A stretch of 18,105 nucleotides of DNA from an uncultured Collinsella sp. (GTDB taxonomy: Bacteria > Actinomycetota > Coriobacteriia > Coriobacteriales > Coriobacteriaceae): positions 1 to 18,105 of the forward strand of contig CABUTN010000035.1 of assembly GCA_902494565.1 (NCBI GenBank). Reading direction: 5' to 3'. Positions 6,122 through 13,505 of the stretch are shown one piece after another. A model generated the notes under the pieces. It was not told the DNA's origin and ran no database searches. It saw only the letters and a list, made by a program, of their open reading frames with translations. Made by a program: the position numbers and the translations under genes. Numbering within the stretch: position 1 is the stretch's first letter; each line of letters starts with the position of its first letter.

Positions 6122-7123
6122 TTACTTCGCAGCACCTGGGATTCCGTGGGAGGTTTTGGCGGTTTTGGCTCCGTTTACGATGGCGGTTTCCAGGGCCCTT
6201 ACGGCGAGCATGCCCAGCAGGTCTAGGGGAACGGCGGCGCTTGCCTGGGCGCCCAGTTTGCCGCTGGCGAGGGTGTAGATGGTGTCGCCGTCGTTGGTGG
6301 TGTGTGTGGGGCGGATGGCGTGTGCGTAGGCGTCTGCGGCCATCTGGGAGACCTTGGTGGCTTGTGCCTTAGTGAGTTCCACGTTGGTGACGATGCAGCT
6401 GATGGTGGTGTTGGTGCGGTCGAGCGGCATCTGCATGGATCCGGCGGCGGCAAAGGCTGCGAGTTCCATGTCGACGATCTGGTCGCTATCGGCTGCGGCG
6501 CGCATGCCGGCGACCCACTCGCCGGTGAAGGGGTCGACAACGTTGCCGCAGGCGTTGACCGAGACCACGGCGCCCACCTTGATGGGGCCGAGCGCCACGG
6601 CGGCAGCGCCAAGGCCGGCCTTCATGCAGGTAGCGGGGCCCATGAGCTTACCCACGGTAGCGCCCGTGCCGGCGCCTACGTTGCCCTGTTCGAGCTTGGT
6701 GGGGGTGTTGTCGAGTGCTTCGCGCACGGCGGCGATGCCGGCCTCAATGTCGGGGCGAACGGTGGGGTTACCAAAGGCGAGGTCGAAGATACAGCTGGAG
6801 CACACGATAGGCACCTGCGTGGGGCCGACGGGAAGGCCGATGCCGCGGCTCTCAAGCTCGCGAGCGACGCCGCTTGCAGCCTCGAGGCCAAAGGCCGATC
6901 CACCCGAAAGGCAGACGGCGTGGACCTTGTCGACGGTGTTCTCGGGTCGCAGCAGGTCGGTTTCGCGCGATGCTGGAGCACCGCCGCGAACGTCAACGCC
7001 GCCGGTGGCGCCCTCGGGTGCCACGATTACGGTGCAACCGGTGCCGGCCTCCTCGTCCGTATAGTTGCCATAGCAAAAGCCATCGACATCGCAGACGTCA
7101 ATGGCCTCGAGCAGTGTATCCAT
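6122..7123 (-). CDS. P1/DmpA-family (S58) self-cleaving peptidase or aminopeptidase
   Basis: This 333-residue protein belongs to the N-terminal-nucleophile P1 family, which includes DmpA and BapA aminopeptidases. Recognisable blocks are VHAVCLSGGSAFGLEAA (about 67-83), GNVGAGTGATVGK (147-159), and NTTISCIVTNVELTKAQ starting near residue 238, followed by HAIRPTHTTNDGDTIYTLASG. By analogy with the family, the chain would cleave itself just before a Thr in NTT, exposing that Thr as nucleophile. Substrate is unknown. The start at 7123 has GGAG seven bases upstream. It lies 101 bp after maf, with a hairpin between, so it may be partly uncoupled from the maf pair. Palindrome C follows its stop. Confidence 0.88.
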   Translation of the reverse strand: MDTLLEAIDVCDVDGFCYGNYTDEEAGTGCTVIVAPEGATGGVDVRGGAPASRETDLLRPENTVDKVHAVCLSGGSAFGLEAASGVARELESRGIGLPVGPTQVPIVCSSCIFDLAFGNPTVRPDIEAGIAAVREALDNTPTKLEQGNVGAGTGATVGKLMGPATCMKAGLGAAAVALGPIKVGAVVSVNACGNVVDPFTGEWVAGMRAAADSDQIVDMELAAFAAAGSMQMPLDRTNTTISCIVTNVELTKAQATKVSQMAADAYAHAIRPTHTTNDGDTIYTLASGKLGAQASAAVPLDLLGMLAVRALETAIVNGAKTAKTSHGIPGAAK

Positions 7124-7193
7124 GTTTAACTCCTATCGGTTTTCCGCCGCGCCTTGTGCCCGGTCGGGATCCGTACGGTACGCCAAAATTGTA

Positions 7194-7216
7194 GGCGCTG
7201 GGGAATACCCAGCGCC
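7194..7216 (-). terminator. Hairpin after maf
   Basis: A 9-bp stem GGCGCTGGG/CCCAGCGCC with a 5-nt loop begins 9 bp after the maf stop. On the minus strand it is followed by TACAATTTT, a weak T tract. It is probably a terminator, possibly leaky, between maf and the P1 hydrolase. Confidence 0.6.
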
Positions 7217-7224
7217 AGATGCAA

Positions 7225-7806
7225 TTACGAGAGTTTTTGAATCGCGCGCGCGACGCGGGCGATGGGTAGGCCCACCACGTTATAGAAGTCGCCCGAAATA
7301 TCGTGCACGAGCATGCGTCCGCCTGTGCCCTGAATGCCGTAGGCGCCGGCCTTGTCCATGGGCTCACCCGAGGCGACGTAGCGCTCGATCTGCTCGTCGG
7401 TGAGCTCGTAGAACGTCACGTCGGTCACATCGACAAAGGACAGGCTCTCGGCGGCATGCGGGGCTGTAGCGTCGCCGGCTTTAACGATGCAGACGCCGGT
7501 TGCGACCTGGTGCGTGCGGCCCGAAAGCTCACGGAGCATGGTGTGCGCCTCGTCCTCGGTTGCCGGCTTGCCCAGAATCTTGCCGTCAAAGGTGACGATG
7601 GTGTCGGCCGCGACCGTCAGCTCATTGGGCTCGGCATACTCGGCAGCAACGGCGGCGGCTTTTGCGCGTGCTAAACGTTCAACGAGCGTAAGCGGGGCCT
7701 CGCCATCAAACGGCGTTTCGTCGATATCGGCAGGAATCACGCGAATGTCATACCCTGCCTCGCGCATCAACTCGATGCGGCGCGGTGATTGCGAAGCCAA
7801 AATCAT
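7225..7806 (-). CDS. maf: Maf-like nucleoside triphosphate pyrophosphatase
   Basis: This 193-residue protein has the normal Maf length. It starts with MILASQSPRR, the substrate-binding SxSPRR motif, followed by DIDETPF near residue 28 and the catalytic AADTIVTFDGKILGKP block near 66-81. A YVASGEPMDKAGAYGIQG stretch near 144-161 is also typical. Family members hydrolyse non-canonical or modified nucleotides such as dTTP, UTP or methylated forms in the cytoplasm; the exact substrate cannot be read here. Its ATG overlaps the stop of the upstream DJ-1-like gene by four bases (ATGA), so the two are translationally coupled. Confidence 0.95.
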   Translation of the reverse strand: MILASQSPRRIELMREAGYDIRVIPADIDETPFDGEAPLTLVERLARAKAAAVAAEYAEPNELTVAADTIVTFDGKILGKPATEDEAHTMLRELSGRTHQVATGVCIVKAGDATAPHAAESLSFVDVTDVTFYELTDEQIERYVASGEPMDKAGAYGIQGTGGRMLVHDISGDFYNVVGLPIARVARAIQKLS

Positions 7807-8345
7807 AGTTGGATGCCCTCGGCGACCTTCTCGACAGCCTTGTCGCCGGCGATCGTGCGCAGCAGCTCAAGCGCAAAGGGGAGCGACTGGGCCATGCCGC
7901 TGGCAGTGATGATGTTGCCGTCTTGCGTGACCTTCTCGCCGGTATAGGCGCCTTCGGGGAAGCTTTTCTCAAAGCCAGGGAAGCACGTGGCGTGGCGCCC
8001 CTCGAGCAGGTCGAGCTCGCCCAGGATAAACGGGGCGGCGCAGATGGCGGCGACGTGCTTGGTCGCGGCGAACTCGCAGACCACGTCGCAGACACGCTGA
8101 TCGGCGAGCAGGTTGGTGGCACCGGGCAGGCCGCCGGGCAGCACGACGCAGTCGTACTCGTCAAAGTTGATCTCATCAAAGAGCGCATCGCAGGTCACGG
8201 GGATCTGCAGCGAGCTTACGACCTCACGCGTGGGCATAATCGAGACGAGCGTGGCACGCACGCCGCCGCGACGCATGACATCGACCATGGTTAAGCATTC
8301 AATAGTTTCAAAGCCATCGGCGGCGAGAACGGCAACGCTGGGCAT
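7803..8345 (-). CDS. DJ-1/PfpI-family protein (YajL/ThiJ-like)
   Basis: This 180-residue protein has the DJ-1 fold signature: VAVLAADGFETIE with a conserved Glu at residue 16, VVLPGG near 67-72, and the nucleophile-elbow Cys102 in VAAICAAPFILGE. Members include YajL and DJ-1, linked to protein or metabolite deglycation and oxidative stress. The exact activity here is uncertain. ATG 8345 is chosen over an in-frame start 24 bp upstream because GAAAGGA lies just before it and the protein then begins directly with the first beta strand. It is the first gene of a coupled pair with maf. Confidence 0.92.
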   Translation of the reverse strand: MPSVAVLAADGFETIECLTMVDVMRRGGVRATLVSIMPTREVVSSLQIPVTCDALFDEINFDEYDCVVLPGGLPGATNLLADQRVCDVVCEFAATKHVAAICAAPFILGELDLLEGRHATCFPGFEKSFPEGAYTGEKVTQDGNIITASGMAQSLPFALELLRTIAGDKAVEKVAEGIQL

Positions 8346-8479
8346 GAGGGTTCCTTTCATAGGCGGCATACAATTAGCCGTCTTATACCCCGAAGACCTC
8401 CGCTTGCCACGCTCGATTTCCCAATGTTTAAAATAGCCCCGTCCGAATTAGCTATCCTCACCCATCCTCAACAATCTCA

Positions 8480-8585
8480 ATCTGTAACATCCATCGACCA
8501 AAACTAGCCGCAACTGTTACAGATCGAGACAGTCCCCAACAGCACCGCCCCGTTCGGGGAACGACCGCCACAGGTGCGGCGGGCA
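8480..8585. promoter_or_regulatory. Dyads in the divergent region between the DJ-1 and DMT genes
   Basis: The 500-bp divergent region holds a 10-bp interrupted dyad ATCTGTAACA (8480-8489)/TGTTACAGAT (8515-8524), which resembles an operator. It is followed by a short CGTTC/GAACG-type hairpin around 8550-8562 and a CCGCC/GGCGG hairpin near 8565-8582. No known regulator or riboswitch class is recognised. A weak minus-strand -10 (TATAAG) lies near 8383-8388, towards the DJ-1 gene. Confidence 0.35.
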
Positions 8586-8613
8586 GAGGCTCACTTTTTT
8601 CCTCGGTTTTTTC

Positions 8614-8643
8614 TTGACGGAATCTCACCTGTTGTAGTACTTT
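8614..8643 (+). promoter_or_regulatory. Putative promoter for the DMT-bgl-PTS cassette
   Basis: TTGACG is followed after 18 nt by TACTTT, just upstream of a leader containing a strong terminator hairpin. The -35 matches 5 of 6 consensus bases; the -10 is weak. There is no other obvious + strand promoter in the 200 bp before the gene. Confidence 0.4.
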
Positions 8644-8645
8644 GT

Positions 8646-8728
8646 CCCAGTCTAAAAACGCGTGGACTTTTCTGGGCGCTAGCCACCTTTTTGCCACGCA
8701 ACCGAGCAGTCGGTTGCGTGGCTTTTTT
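8646..8728 (+). terminator. Strong leader terminator with possible antiterminator
   Basis: A perfect 13-bp stem (8693-8705 with 8710-8722, loop GCAG) is followed by TTTTTT, a textbook intrinsic terminator. No + strand gene lies upstream; it sits 118 bp before the DMT start. GCGTGG at 8660-8665 can pair with CCACGC at 8694-8699 in the terminator's 5' arm, which would open it. CCCAG (8646-8650)/CTGGG (8672-8676) and GTGG (8662-8665)/CCAC (8683-8686) could also form a small pseudoknot. Either this ends a short RNA or it is an attenuator. The ligand or protein is unknown, and no BglG-type RAT sequence is recognised. Confidence 0.7.
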
Positions 8729-8845
8729 CGTCTTGGCAGCAGGTACCACATGCACCGCCAGAAGACCGCACGAGCCCACCTTCCGACTGCAGGGAACAGA
8801 CGCACGAGACGTGCATCTGCAAGACAGCAGACGGAAGGGAGCCTA

Positions 8846-9826
8846 ATGGCAGGAACAAACACAATCAAGCAACAGGCCGCCGGGGCAGGAGCCACGGGCG
8901 CGGGACAGGCCAAGGCGGCGCTCCAGGTCTTTGCGGGCGGCGCCTGCTACGGCGCGATGGCCACGACCTACAAGCTCGCCTACGCCCCGGGCTTCACCTC
9001 GGCGCAGGTGGTGGCGAGCCAGGCGTGGTTCGGCTGCCTCTTCTTCGCCCTCGCCACGCTCGCAGGGCACGCACTCGGGCACCGCTGGCAGCGCGTGGGC
9101 TGGAAGCTCGCCCTCAAGCTCATGGGCCTGGGAGCCCTCACCTGCCTCACCTCAATCCTCTACTGCTACGCCATGAGCGTGCTGCCCGCCCCGGTGGCGC
9201 TCACGCTCCTCTTCCAGTTCACGTGGCTGGGGCTCGTGTGGCAGACCGTCATGACGCGCCGGCCGCCGAGGCTCCTCCAAGTGGCCTCCGCCCTGGTCAT
9301 CGTCTTCGGAACGGTGTTCGCCAGCGGCGTCTACGAGACCGGCATCACCGGGTACGACCCCGTGGCCCTGCTCTGCGCGCTGGGGGCGGCCGTGTCCTGC
9401 TCCCTCTTTGTCACCCTCTCCGGCAAGGTCGAGGCCCCGTGCTCGTCCGAGCAGCGTGGCGTCATCGTGTGCGCGGGCTCCGTGGTCATGTCGCTCACGG
9501 TATGCCCGGACTACGTCGTCTCGGGCGTCCTCGCCCAGGGCATCCTGCCCTTTGCCGTCATCGCCGGCTTCTTTGGCATGCTTTGCCCGGTCCTGCTCTT
9601 CGGCATGGGCTCTCCGCACCTGCCCGCAGGCCTCTCCACTGTCATGGCCGCCGCGGAACTCCCCGCCGGCCTGCTCATCGCCATGATCGTCCTCGGCGAG
9701 CCGCTCGGCGTCGTCGAGTGGCTGGGCGTCGCCATCATCCTCGCCGGCGTGTGCCTGGCACAGGTTCCCTCCCTGGTCGGAGGCCGGGAGGCACGTCGCG
9801 CCGCCGCAGGACAAGCCGTCAGTTAG
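8846..9826 (+). CDS. DMT-superfamily (EamA) transporter
   Basis: This 326-residue membrane protein has about ten hydrophobic segments in two homologous halves, the EamA/RhaT-like drug/metabolite transporter layout. Typical features are the N-terminal helix with CYGAMATTYKLAY and the second-half GLSTVMAAAELPAGLLIAMIVLGEPLGVVEWLGVAIILAGV, which matches the conserved EamA C-terminal block. ATG 8846 has GGAAGGGAG upstream; an in-frame ATG at 8750 would add 32 Arg-rich residues and has a weaker site. Substrate is unknown; proximity to the beta-glucoside genes might mean export of a sugar-derived or toxic aglycone, but this is inference. Codons are strongly G/C-ending. Confidence 0.85.
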   Translation: MAGTNTIKQQAAGAGATGAGQAKAALQVFAGGACYGAMATTYKLAYAPGFTSAQVVASQAWFGCLFFALATLAGHALGHRWQRVGWKLALKLMGLGALTCLTSILYCYAMSVLPAPVALTLLFQFTWLGLVWQTVMTRRPPRLLQVASALVIVFGTVFASGVYETGITGYDPVALLCALGAAVSCSLFVTLSGKVEAPCSSEQRGVIVCAGSVVMSLTVCPDYVVSGVLAQGILPFAVIAGFFGMLCPVLLFGMGSPHLPAGLSTVMAAAELPAGLLIAMIVLGEPLGVVEWLGVAIILAGVCLAQVPSLVGGREARRAAAGQAVS

Positions 9827-9840
9827 TCACCCCTTCACAG

Positions 9841-9931
9841 GCGGCCCGCGCGCATTAGGGAAAGGGCCACGGGCTCGGCGCGCGAGGCCGCAAGGACGTT
9901 ATAAAGCGTCCCCCGCAGAGATGGGGGCGCC
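9841..9931 (+). promoter_or_regulatory. Structured intercistronic region before bglA
   Basis: The 122-bp gap between the DMT gene and bglA is almost all hairpins. The first has GCGGCC (9841-9846) plus GCGCGC (9848-9853) pairing with GCGCGC (9878-9883) plus GGCCGC (9886-9891). Then comes GGACG/CGTCC, and then CCCCC/GGGGG close to the ribosome binding site. There is no T tract, so these are unlikely to be terminators. Candidate roles are RNA processing, stability or translational control. Confidence 0.5.
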
Positions 9932-9948
9932 AGAGAGAAGGAGGCACC

Positions 9949-11379
9949 ATGCCATTTCCAAAAGGGTTCCTTTGGGGAGGAGCTACCGCCGCCAACCAAT
10001 GCGAGGGAGGTTATGACGAGGGCGGCCGCGGCCTTGCCAACGTCGACGTCATCCCACACGGGCCGGAGCGCAACGACGTAAGCCGCGGCCTGAGGCGCAT
10101 GCTCGACTTTGAGCCCGGGTACTACTACCCGGCCCAGACGGGCATCGACTTCTACCACCACTACCGCGAGGACATAGCCCTCTTCGCGGAGATGGGCTTT
10201 AAGGTCTTTCGCCTCTCCATCGCCTGGAGCCGCATCTTCCCCAATGGCGACGAGGAGGAGCCCAACGAGGCCGGGCTCGCCTTCTACGAGGACGTGTTCC
10301 GCTGCTGCCGCGAGCACGGGATCGAGCCCCTCGTGACCATCACGCACTTCGACTGCCCCATCCACCTCGTCAAGAAGTACGGCGCCTGGCGAAACCGCAC
10401 CCTCATCGAGCTCTACAAGCGGCTCGTGACGGTGCTCTTCAACCGCTACCGCGGCCTCGTGCGCTGGTGGATCACGTTCAACGAGATGAACATGATCTTG
10501 CACCGTCCCTTCATGGGTGCCGGCATCGTCCTCGAGCCCGGGGAGAATGCCCGCGAGGCCGAGTACCGCGCCGCGCACAACGAGCTCGTGGCGAGCGCCT
10601 GGGCCACCAAGATCGCCCACGAAGTCGACCCGGAGAACAAGGTAGGCTGCATGCTCGCCGCGGGAAGCTACTACCCCTACTCCTGTCGTCCCGAGGACGT
10701 CCGCGCAGCGCAGGTCAAGAACCAGGAGGACCTCTTCTTCGTGGACGTGCAGGCACGCGGGCACTACCCCGGCTACGCGCTCAAGATGCTCGAGCGCGAG
10801 GGCATCGACGTGGGCATGACCGCCGAGGACGAGCGCATCCTTGCGGAGAACACCGTCGACTTCATCTCGTTTAGCTACTACTCTTCGCGCTGCACCGCGG
10901 GCGACCCCGATTCCGTGGGCGGCGTCGCCGAGGGCAACGCCTTCGCCGGCGTGGAGAACCCCTACGTGCGCACGAGCGACTGGGGCTGGGTCATCGACCC
11001 ACTGGGGTTCCGCATCACGATCAACGACCTCTGGGACCGCTACCAGAAGCCGCTCTTTGTGGTGGAAAACGGCCTCGGCGCCTATGACGAGGTGCTTCCC
11101 GACGGCACGATCGAGGACGACTACCGCATCGCCTACCTGCGCGAGCACATCGAGGCCATGCGCGACGCCATCGAGCAGGACGGCGTCGAGATGCTCGGCT
11201 ACACCACCTGGGGGCCGATCGATCTCGTGAGCGCGGGCTCCGGCGAGATGGAGAAGCGCTACGGCTTCATCTACGTGGACCGCGACAACCTGGGCAACGG
11301 CACGCTCGAGCGCAGGCGCAAGAAGAGCTTCTACTGGTACCAACAGGCCATCGCCACCAACGGAGGCGACCTGGGCTAG
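9949..11379 (+). CDS. bglA: 6-phospho-beta-glucosidase, GH1
   Basis: This 476-residue GH1 enzyme hydrolyses phosphorylated beta-glucosides such as cellobiose-6-P, salicin-P or arbutin-P in the cytoplasm. The N-terminus FPKGFLWGGATAANQCEGG is typical. The acid/base Glu179 lies in ITFNEMN and the nucleophile Glu373 in VVENGLG. A phospho-sugar loop is seen in SGEMEKRYGFIYVD, where Ser, Lys and Tyr contact the 6-phosphate in this family. AAGGAGG precedes the ATG. The following PTS gene supplies phosphorylated substrate. It could also be called bglH or ascB; substrate preference cannot be read from sequence. Confidence 0.95.
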   Translation: MPFPKGFLWGGATAANQCEGGYDEGGRGLANVDVIPHGPERNDVSRGLRRMLDFEPGYYYPAQTGIDFYHHYREDIALFAEMGFKVFRLSIAWSRIFPNGDEEEPNEAGLAFYEDVFRCCREHGIEPLVTITHFDCPIHLVKKYGAWRNRTLIELYKRLVTVLFNRYRGLVRWWITFNEMNMILHRPFMGAGIVLEPGENAREAEYRAAHNELVASAWATKIAHEVDPENKVGCMLAAGSYYPYSCRPEDVRAAQVKNQEDLFFVDVQARGHYPGYALKMLEREGIDVGMTAEDERILAENTVDFISFSYYSSRCTAGDPDSVGGVAEGNAFAGVENPYVRTSDWGWVIDPLGFRITINDLWDRYQKPLFVVENGLGAYDEVLPDGTIEDDYRIAYLREHIEAMRDAIEQDGVEMLGYTTWGPIDLVSAGSGEMEKRYGFIYVDRDNLGNGTLERRRKKSFYWYQQAIATNGGDLG

Positions 11380-11410
11380 CCGCCCGGGCAATATCGCTAA
11401 GGAGAAAATA

Positions 11411-12859
11411 ATGGCTGAAAAATACGACGATCTGGCCAGATCCATACTCGAGAACGTAGGCGGCGCCGAGAACGTCGCCAGCGTCGCGCACTGCATCACG
11501 CGCGTGCGCTTCAAGCTCAAGGACGAGTCCCGCGCCAACACTGCCAAGATCGAGGCCCTCAAGGGCGTTATCCAGGTCATCCAGGCCAACGGCCAGTACC
11601 AGGTGGTCGTGGGTAACATCGTCGAGGACGTCTACGACGCGGTCCTGGAGGCCGGCAGCTTCTTGGGCGGCGCAAGCGCCGACGACGAGCCCCAGGGCGA
11701 GAAGACCGCGGCCTCCGTCATCATCGACCTCATCTCTGGCATCTTCCAGCCCATCCTGGGACCGCTTGCCGCCGCAGGCATCATGAAGGGACTGCTTGCC
11801 CTCATCACCTACTTCGTCCCGGCCTTTGCAAACGACGGCCTCTACACGCTGCTCTACACCGTGGCTGACGGCTTCTTCTACTTCCTTCCCGTCGCCCTGG
11901 CGTTCAGTGCCGCGCGCAAGTTCCGCATGAACGAGTTCACTGGCGTTGCAATCGGCGTGGCGCTCCTCTACCCGACGATGGTCGCCCTGACCTCGGGCGA
12001 GGCGCTCGGCAGCATCGACCTCGGCGTGGCCGGCACGTTCTCGTGGTACGCCACCGCCCTCGGGGTCCCCATCATCATGCCCGTGTCCGGCTACGTGAGC
12101 TCGGTGATCCCCGTCCTTCTCATGGTGTGGTTCGGCTCTATCCTTGAGCGCTGGCTCAAGAGCTGGATGCCGACTGCGCTCAAGATGTTCCTCGTCCCGC
12201 TCGCCACGATGACGGTCTCCATCGTCTTGGGCTACCTTGTCATCGGCCCGGTGGCCACCCTCATCACCAACCTGCTGAGCGCGGCGTTCTCGTTCATCTT
12301 CCAGCTCCCCGTGGTTGGTTCCGTCCTGGGCAGCGCCCTGGTCGGCGGACTGTGGATGTGCCTCGTCATCTTTGGCTTCCACTGGAGCCTCATCCCCATC
12401 TCCATCATGAACCTGAACACCCTCGGCCACGACAGCGTGCTCGCCGCCACCATCGGCCACGGGTTCGCGCTCGGAGCGGTCATCTTTGCCATGTACCTCA
12501 GAAACAAGGACGAGCGCTTCCGCGGCATCGCCCTTCCCGCGATGATCTCCGCCTTCTTCTTCGGCGTCACCGAGCCTGGCATCTACGGCATCGCCCTGCC
12601 CAACAAGCGCGCGTTCGTCGTGGCATGCCTGAGCTCCGCCGTGGGCGGCGCCATCGTGGGAATGACGGGCGCCCTCATGTACATCTCGGGCGGCCTCGGC
12701 GTCTTCAACCTGCTCAACTTCATCGACGGGACCCCTGGTGGCGCCGGGATCTCCCACATGATCTTCGCGATCATCGCCTCACTCGTCTCTGCCGTCCTGG
12801 CCTTTGTTATCGAGTTCATCACCTACCGACCCAACGACGACGAGGAAGGCGCCCGCTAG
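11411..12859 (+). CDS. bglP: PTS beta-glucoside transporter, EIIBC
   Basis: This 482-residue protein has an N-terminal EIIB domain (about 1-85) with the phosphorylated Cys28 in AHCITRVRFKLKD, then an EIIC membrane domain (about 100-460) with VTEPGIYG, the family's GITEP-type substrate motif. It takes up and phosphorylates beta-glucosides for the adjacent 6-phospho-beta-glucosidase. Many BglF/BglP proteins carry a C-terminal EIIA; this one ends shortly after the EIIC, so EIIA must come from another protein. It starts 31 bp after bglA with AAGGAG. No BglG/LicT antiterminator gene is in the window. Confidence 0.95.
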   Translation: MAEKYDDLARSILENVGGAENVASVAHCITRVRFKLKDESRANTAKIEALKGVIQVIQANGQYQVVVGNIVEDVYDAVLEAGSFLGGASADDEPQGEKTAASVIIDLISGIFQPILGPLAAAGIMKGLLALITYFVPAFANDGLYTLLYTVADGFFYFLPVALAFSAARKFRMNEFTGVAIGVALLYPTMVALTSGEALGSIDLGVAGTFSWYATALGVPIIMPVSGYVSSVIPVLLMVWFGSILERWLKSWMPTALKMFLVPLATMTVSIVLGYLVIGPVATLITNLLSAAFSFIFQLPVVGSVLGSALVGGLWMCLVIFGFHWSLIPISIMNLNTLGHDSVLAATIGHGFALGAVIFAMYLRNKDERFRGIALPAMISAFFFGVTEPGIYGIALPNKRAFVVACLSSAVGGAIVGMTGALMYISGGLGVFNLLNFIDGTPGGAGISHMIFAIIASLVSAVLAFVIEFITYRPNDDEEGAR

Positions 12860-12913
12860 CTTACGCCCTTTTCGACCAGCTCTATGTAATTGAGGAGCAG
12901 TTGAGGTGGGTGA

Positions 12914-12948
12914 GGGCCGAGGGCGATCAAGGTGGCCGCCCTCGGCCC
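12914..12948. terminator. 12-bp GC-rich hairpin after the PTS gene
   Basis: GGGCCGAGGGCG (12914-12925) pairs perfectly with CGCCCTCGGCCC (12937-12948) around an 11-nt loop, 55 bp after the PTS stop. No T run follows on either strand, so it may terminate by another route or protect the 3' end. Confidence 0.55.
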
Positions 12949-12995
12949 GGGACAACCTGCCAGAAGGCGTTTAGCTTTCTCGGGCGGCGCTGAAA

Positions 12996-13411
12996 TGAAC
13001 TGCGCCCCGATACTTGGACGGGGTCAATTAGCGGCCTATGCCGCACATGGGGACTGATTCCGGAACTCCTTCGGGGTCAGCTCCTTTTGCTTAACCCGCC
13101 TCCTCTTGTTCCAGTGAACGGTAAAGGCTTCGAGGTCCCGCTTGAACCCCTCGAAGCTCCGCCACGTCCGGTTCCTGTAGAATTCGTCCTTCAGGCGCCC
13201 GGGCAGCAGCTCCGTCGCATGAGCTTGCTCTCGCACGCCGCCGGCCCCGGCCGGGTCCGGGCACCCTTCGGCCTCCCGCCGGCCTTCGGCGCGCCCGTAC
13301 CCCCTGTCGCAAAGCTCTGCTGCAAGAGTCCTCAGCGTGGCGTCGTGCCTGACTCTCCCGTCCATAAAGAAGCCCCCATTTTTAATGTTCAAGAAATGAG
13401 GGGGCGGTTCA
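12996..13411 (-). mobile_element. IS3-family insertion sequence remnant (internally deleted)
   Basis: The ends are imperfect inverted repeats: TGAACTGCGCCCC at 12996 inward and TGAACCGCCCCC inward from 13411, continuing through CTTG-GAC and CTTG-AAC. Between them only 416 bp remain, where a full IS3 element has about 1.2-1.5 kb. No clear target duplication is seen (AAA left, ATT right). It lies immediately after the GC-rich bgl cassette and next to the 13417-13470 palindrome. Confidence 0.8.
13036..13365 (-). pseudogene. IS3-family transposase remnant, orfA start joined to orfB end
   Basis: The reading frame begins with MDGRVRHDATLRTLAAELCDRGYG, resembling the helix-turn-helix start of an IS3/IS150 OrfA. 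After a stretch without recognisable similarity it ends with LKDEFYRNRTWRSFEGFKRD and a KELTPKEFR tail. This matches the C-terminal end of the OrfB DDE integrase (typically LK-E-F...W.SFEEFKRELD...LSPVEYR). Most of the catalytic domain is missing, so it cannot be active. The joint is an internal deletion, probably with frameshifts. Confidence 0.8.
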
Positions 13412-13416
13412 ATTTC

Positions 13417-13470
13417 GGGACGGGGATTAAATAATCATTCGGTGCAAATTGATTATTTAATCCCCGTCCC
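13417..13470 (-). repeat. 21-bp-arm palindrome at the rlmD 3' end
   Basis: Perfect arms 13417-13437 and 13450-13470 flank a 12-nt loop. The outer half of each arm is GC-rich (GGGACGGGG) and the inner half AT-rich (ATTAAATAATCA). It starts 36 bp after the rlmD stop and may end that transcript, though no T run follows. Unlike palindromes A-C it lacks an inner hairpin and the shared motifs. The IS remnant ends 5 bp away. Confidence 0.8.
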
Positions 13471-13505
13471 AGAAAAATCATCGGGCGTGGCCTTGGGCAA
13501 ACAGT

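Noticed and set aside
8527..8562. ACAGTCCCC ... GGGGAACG as a fourth member of the palindrome family
   Set aside because: No outer arms, no inner hairpin in the right place and no loop motif; part of it forms a simple CGTTC/GAACG hairpin.
8642..8845. Upstream in-frame extension of the DMT transporter
   Set aside because: It runs through a strong terminator; the ATG at 8846 has a much better ribosome binding site. ATG 8750 remains a minor alternative.
9152..9814. Long open frames opposite the DMT, bglA, PTS and glf genes
   Set aside because: They are antisense shadows of strongly codon-biased genes, without their own ribosome sites or known domains.
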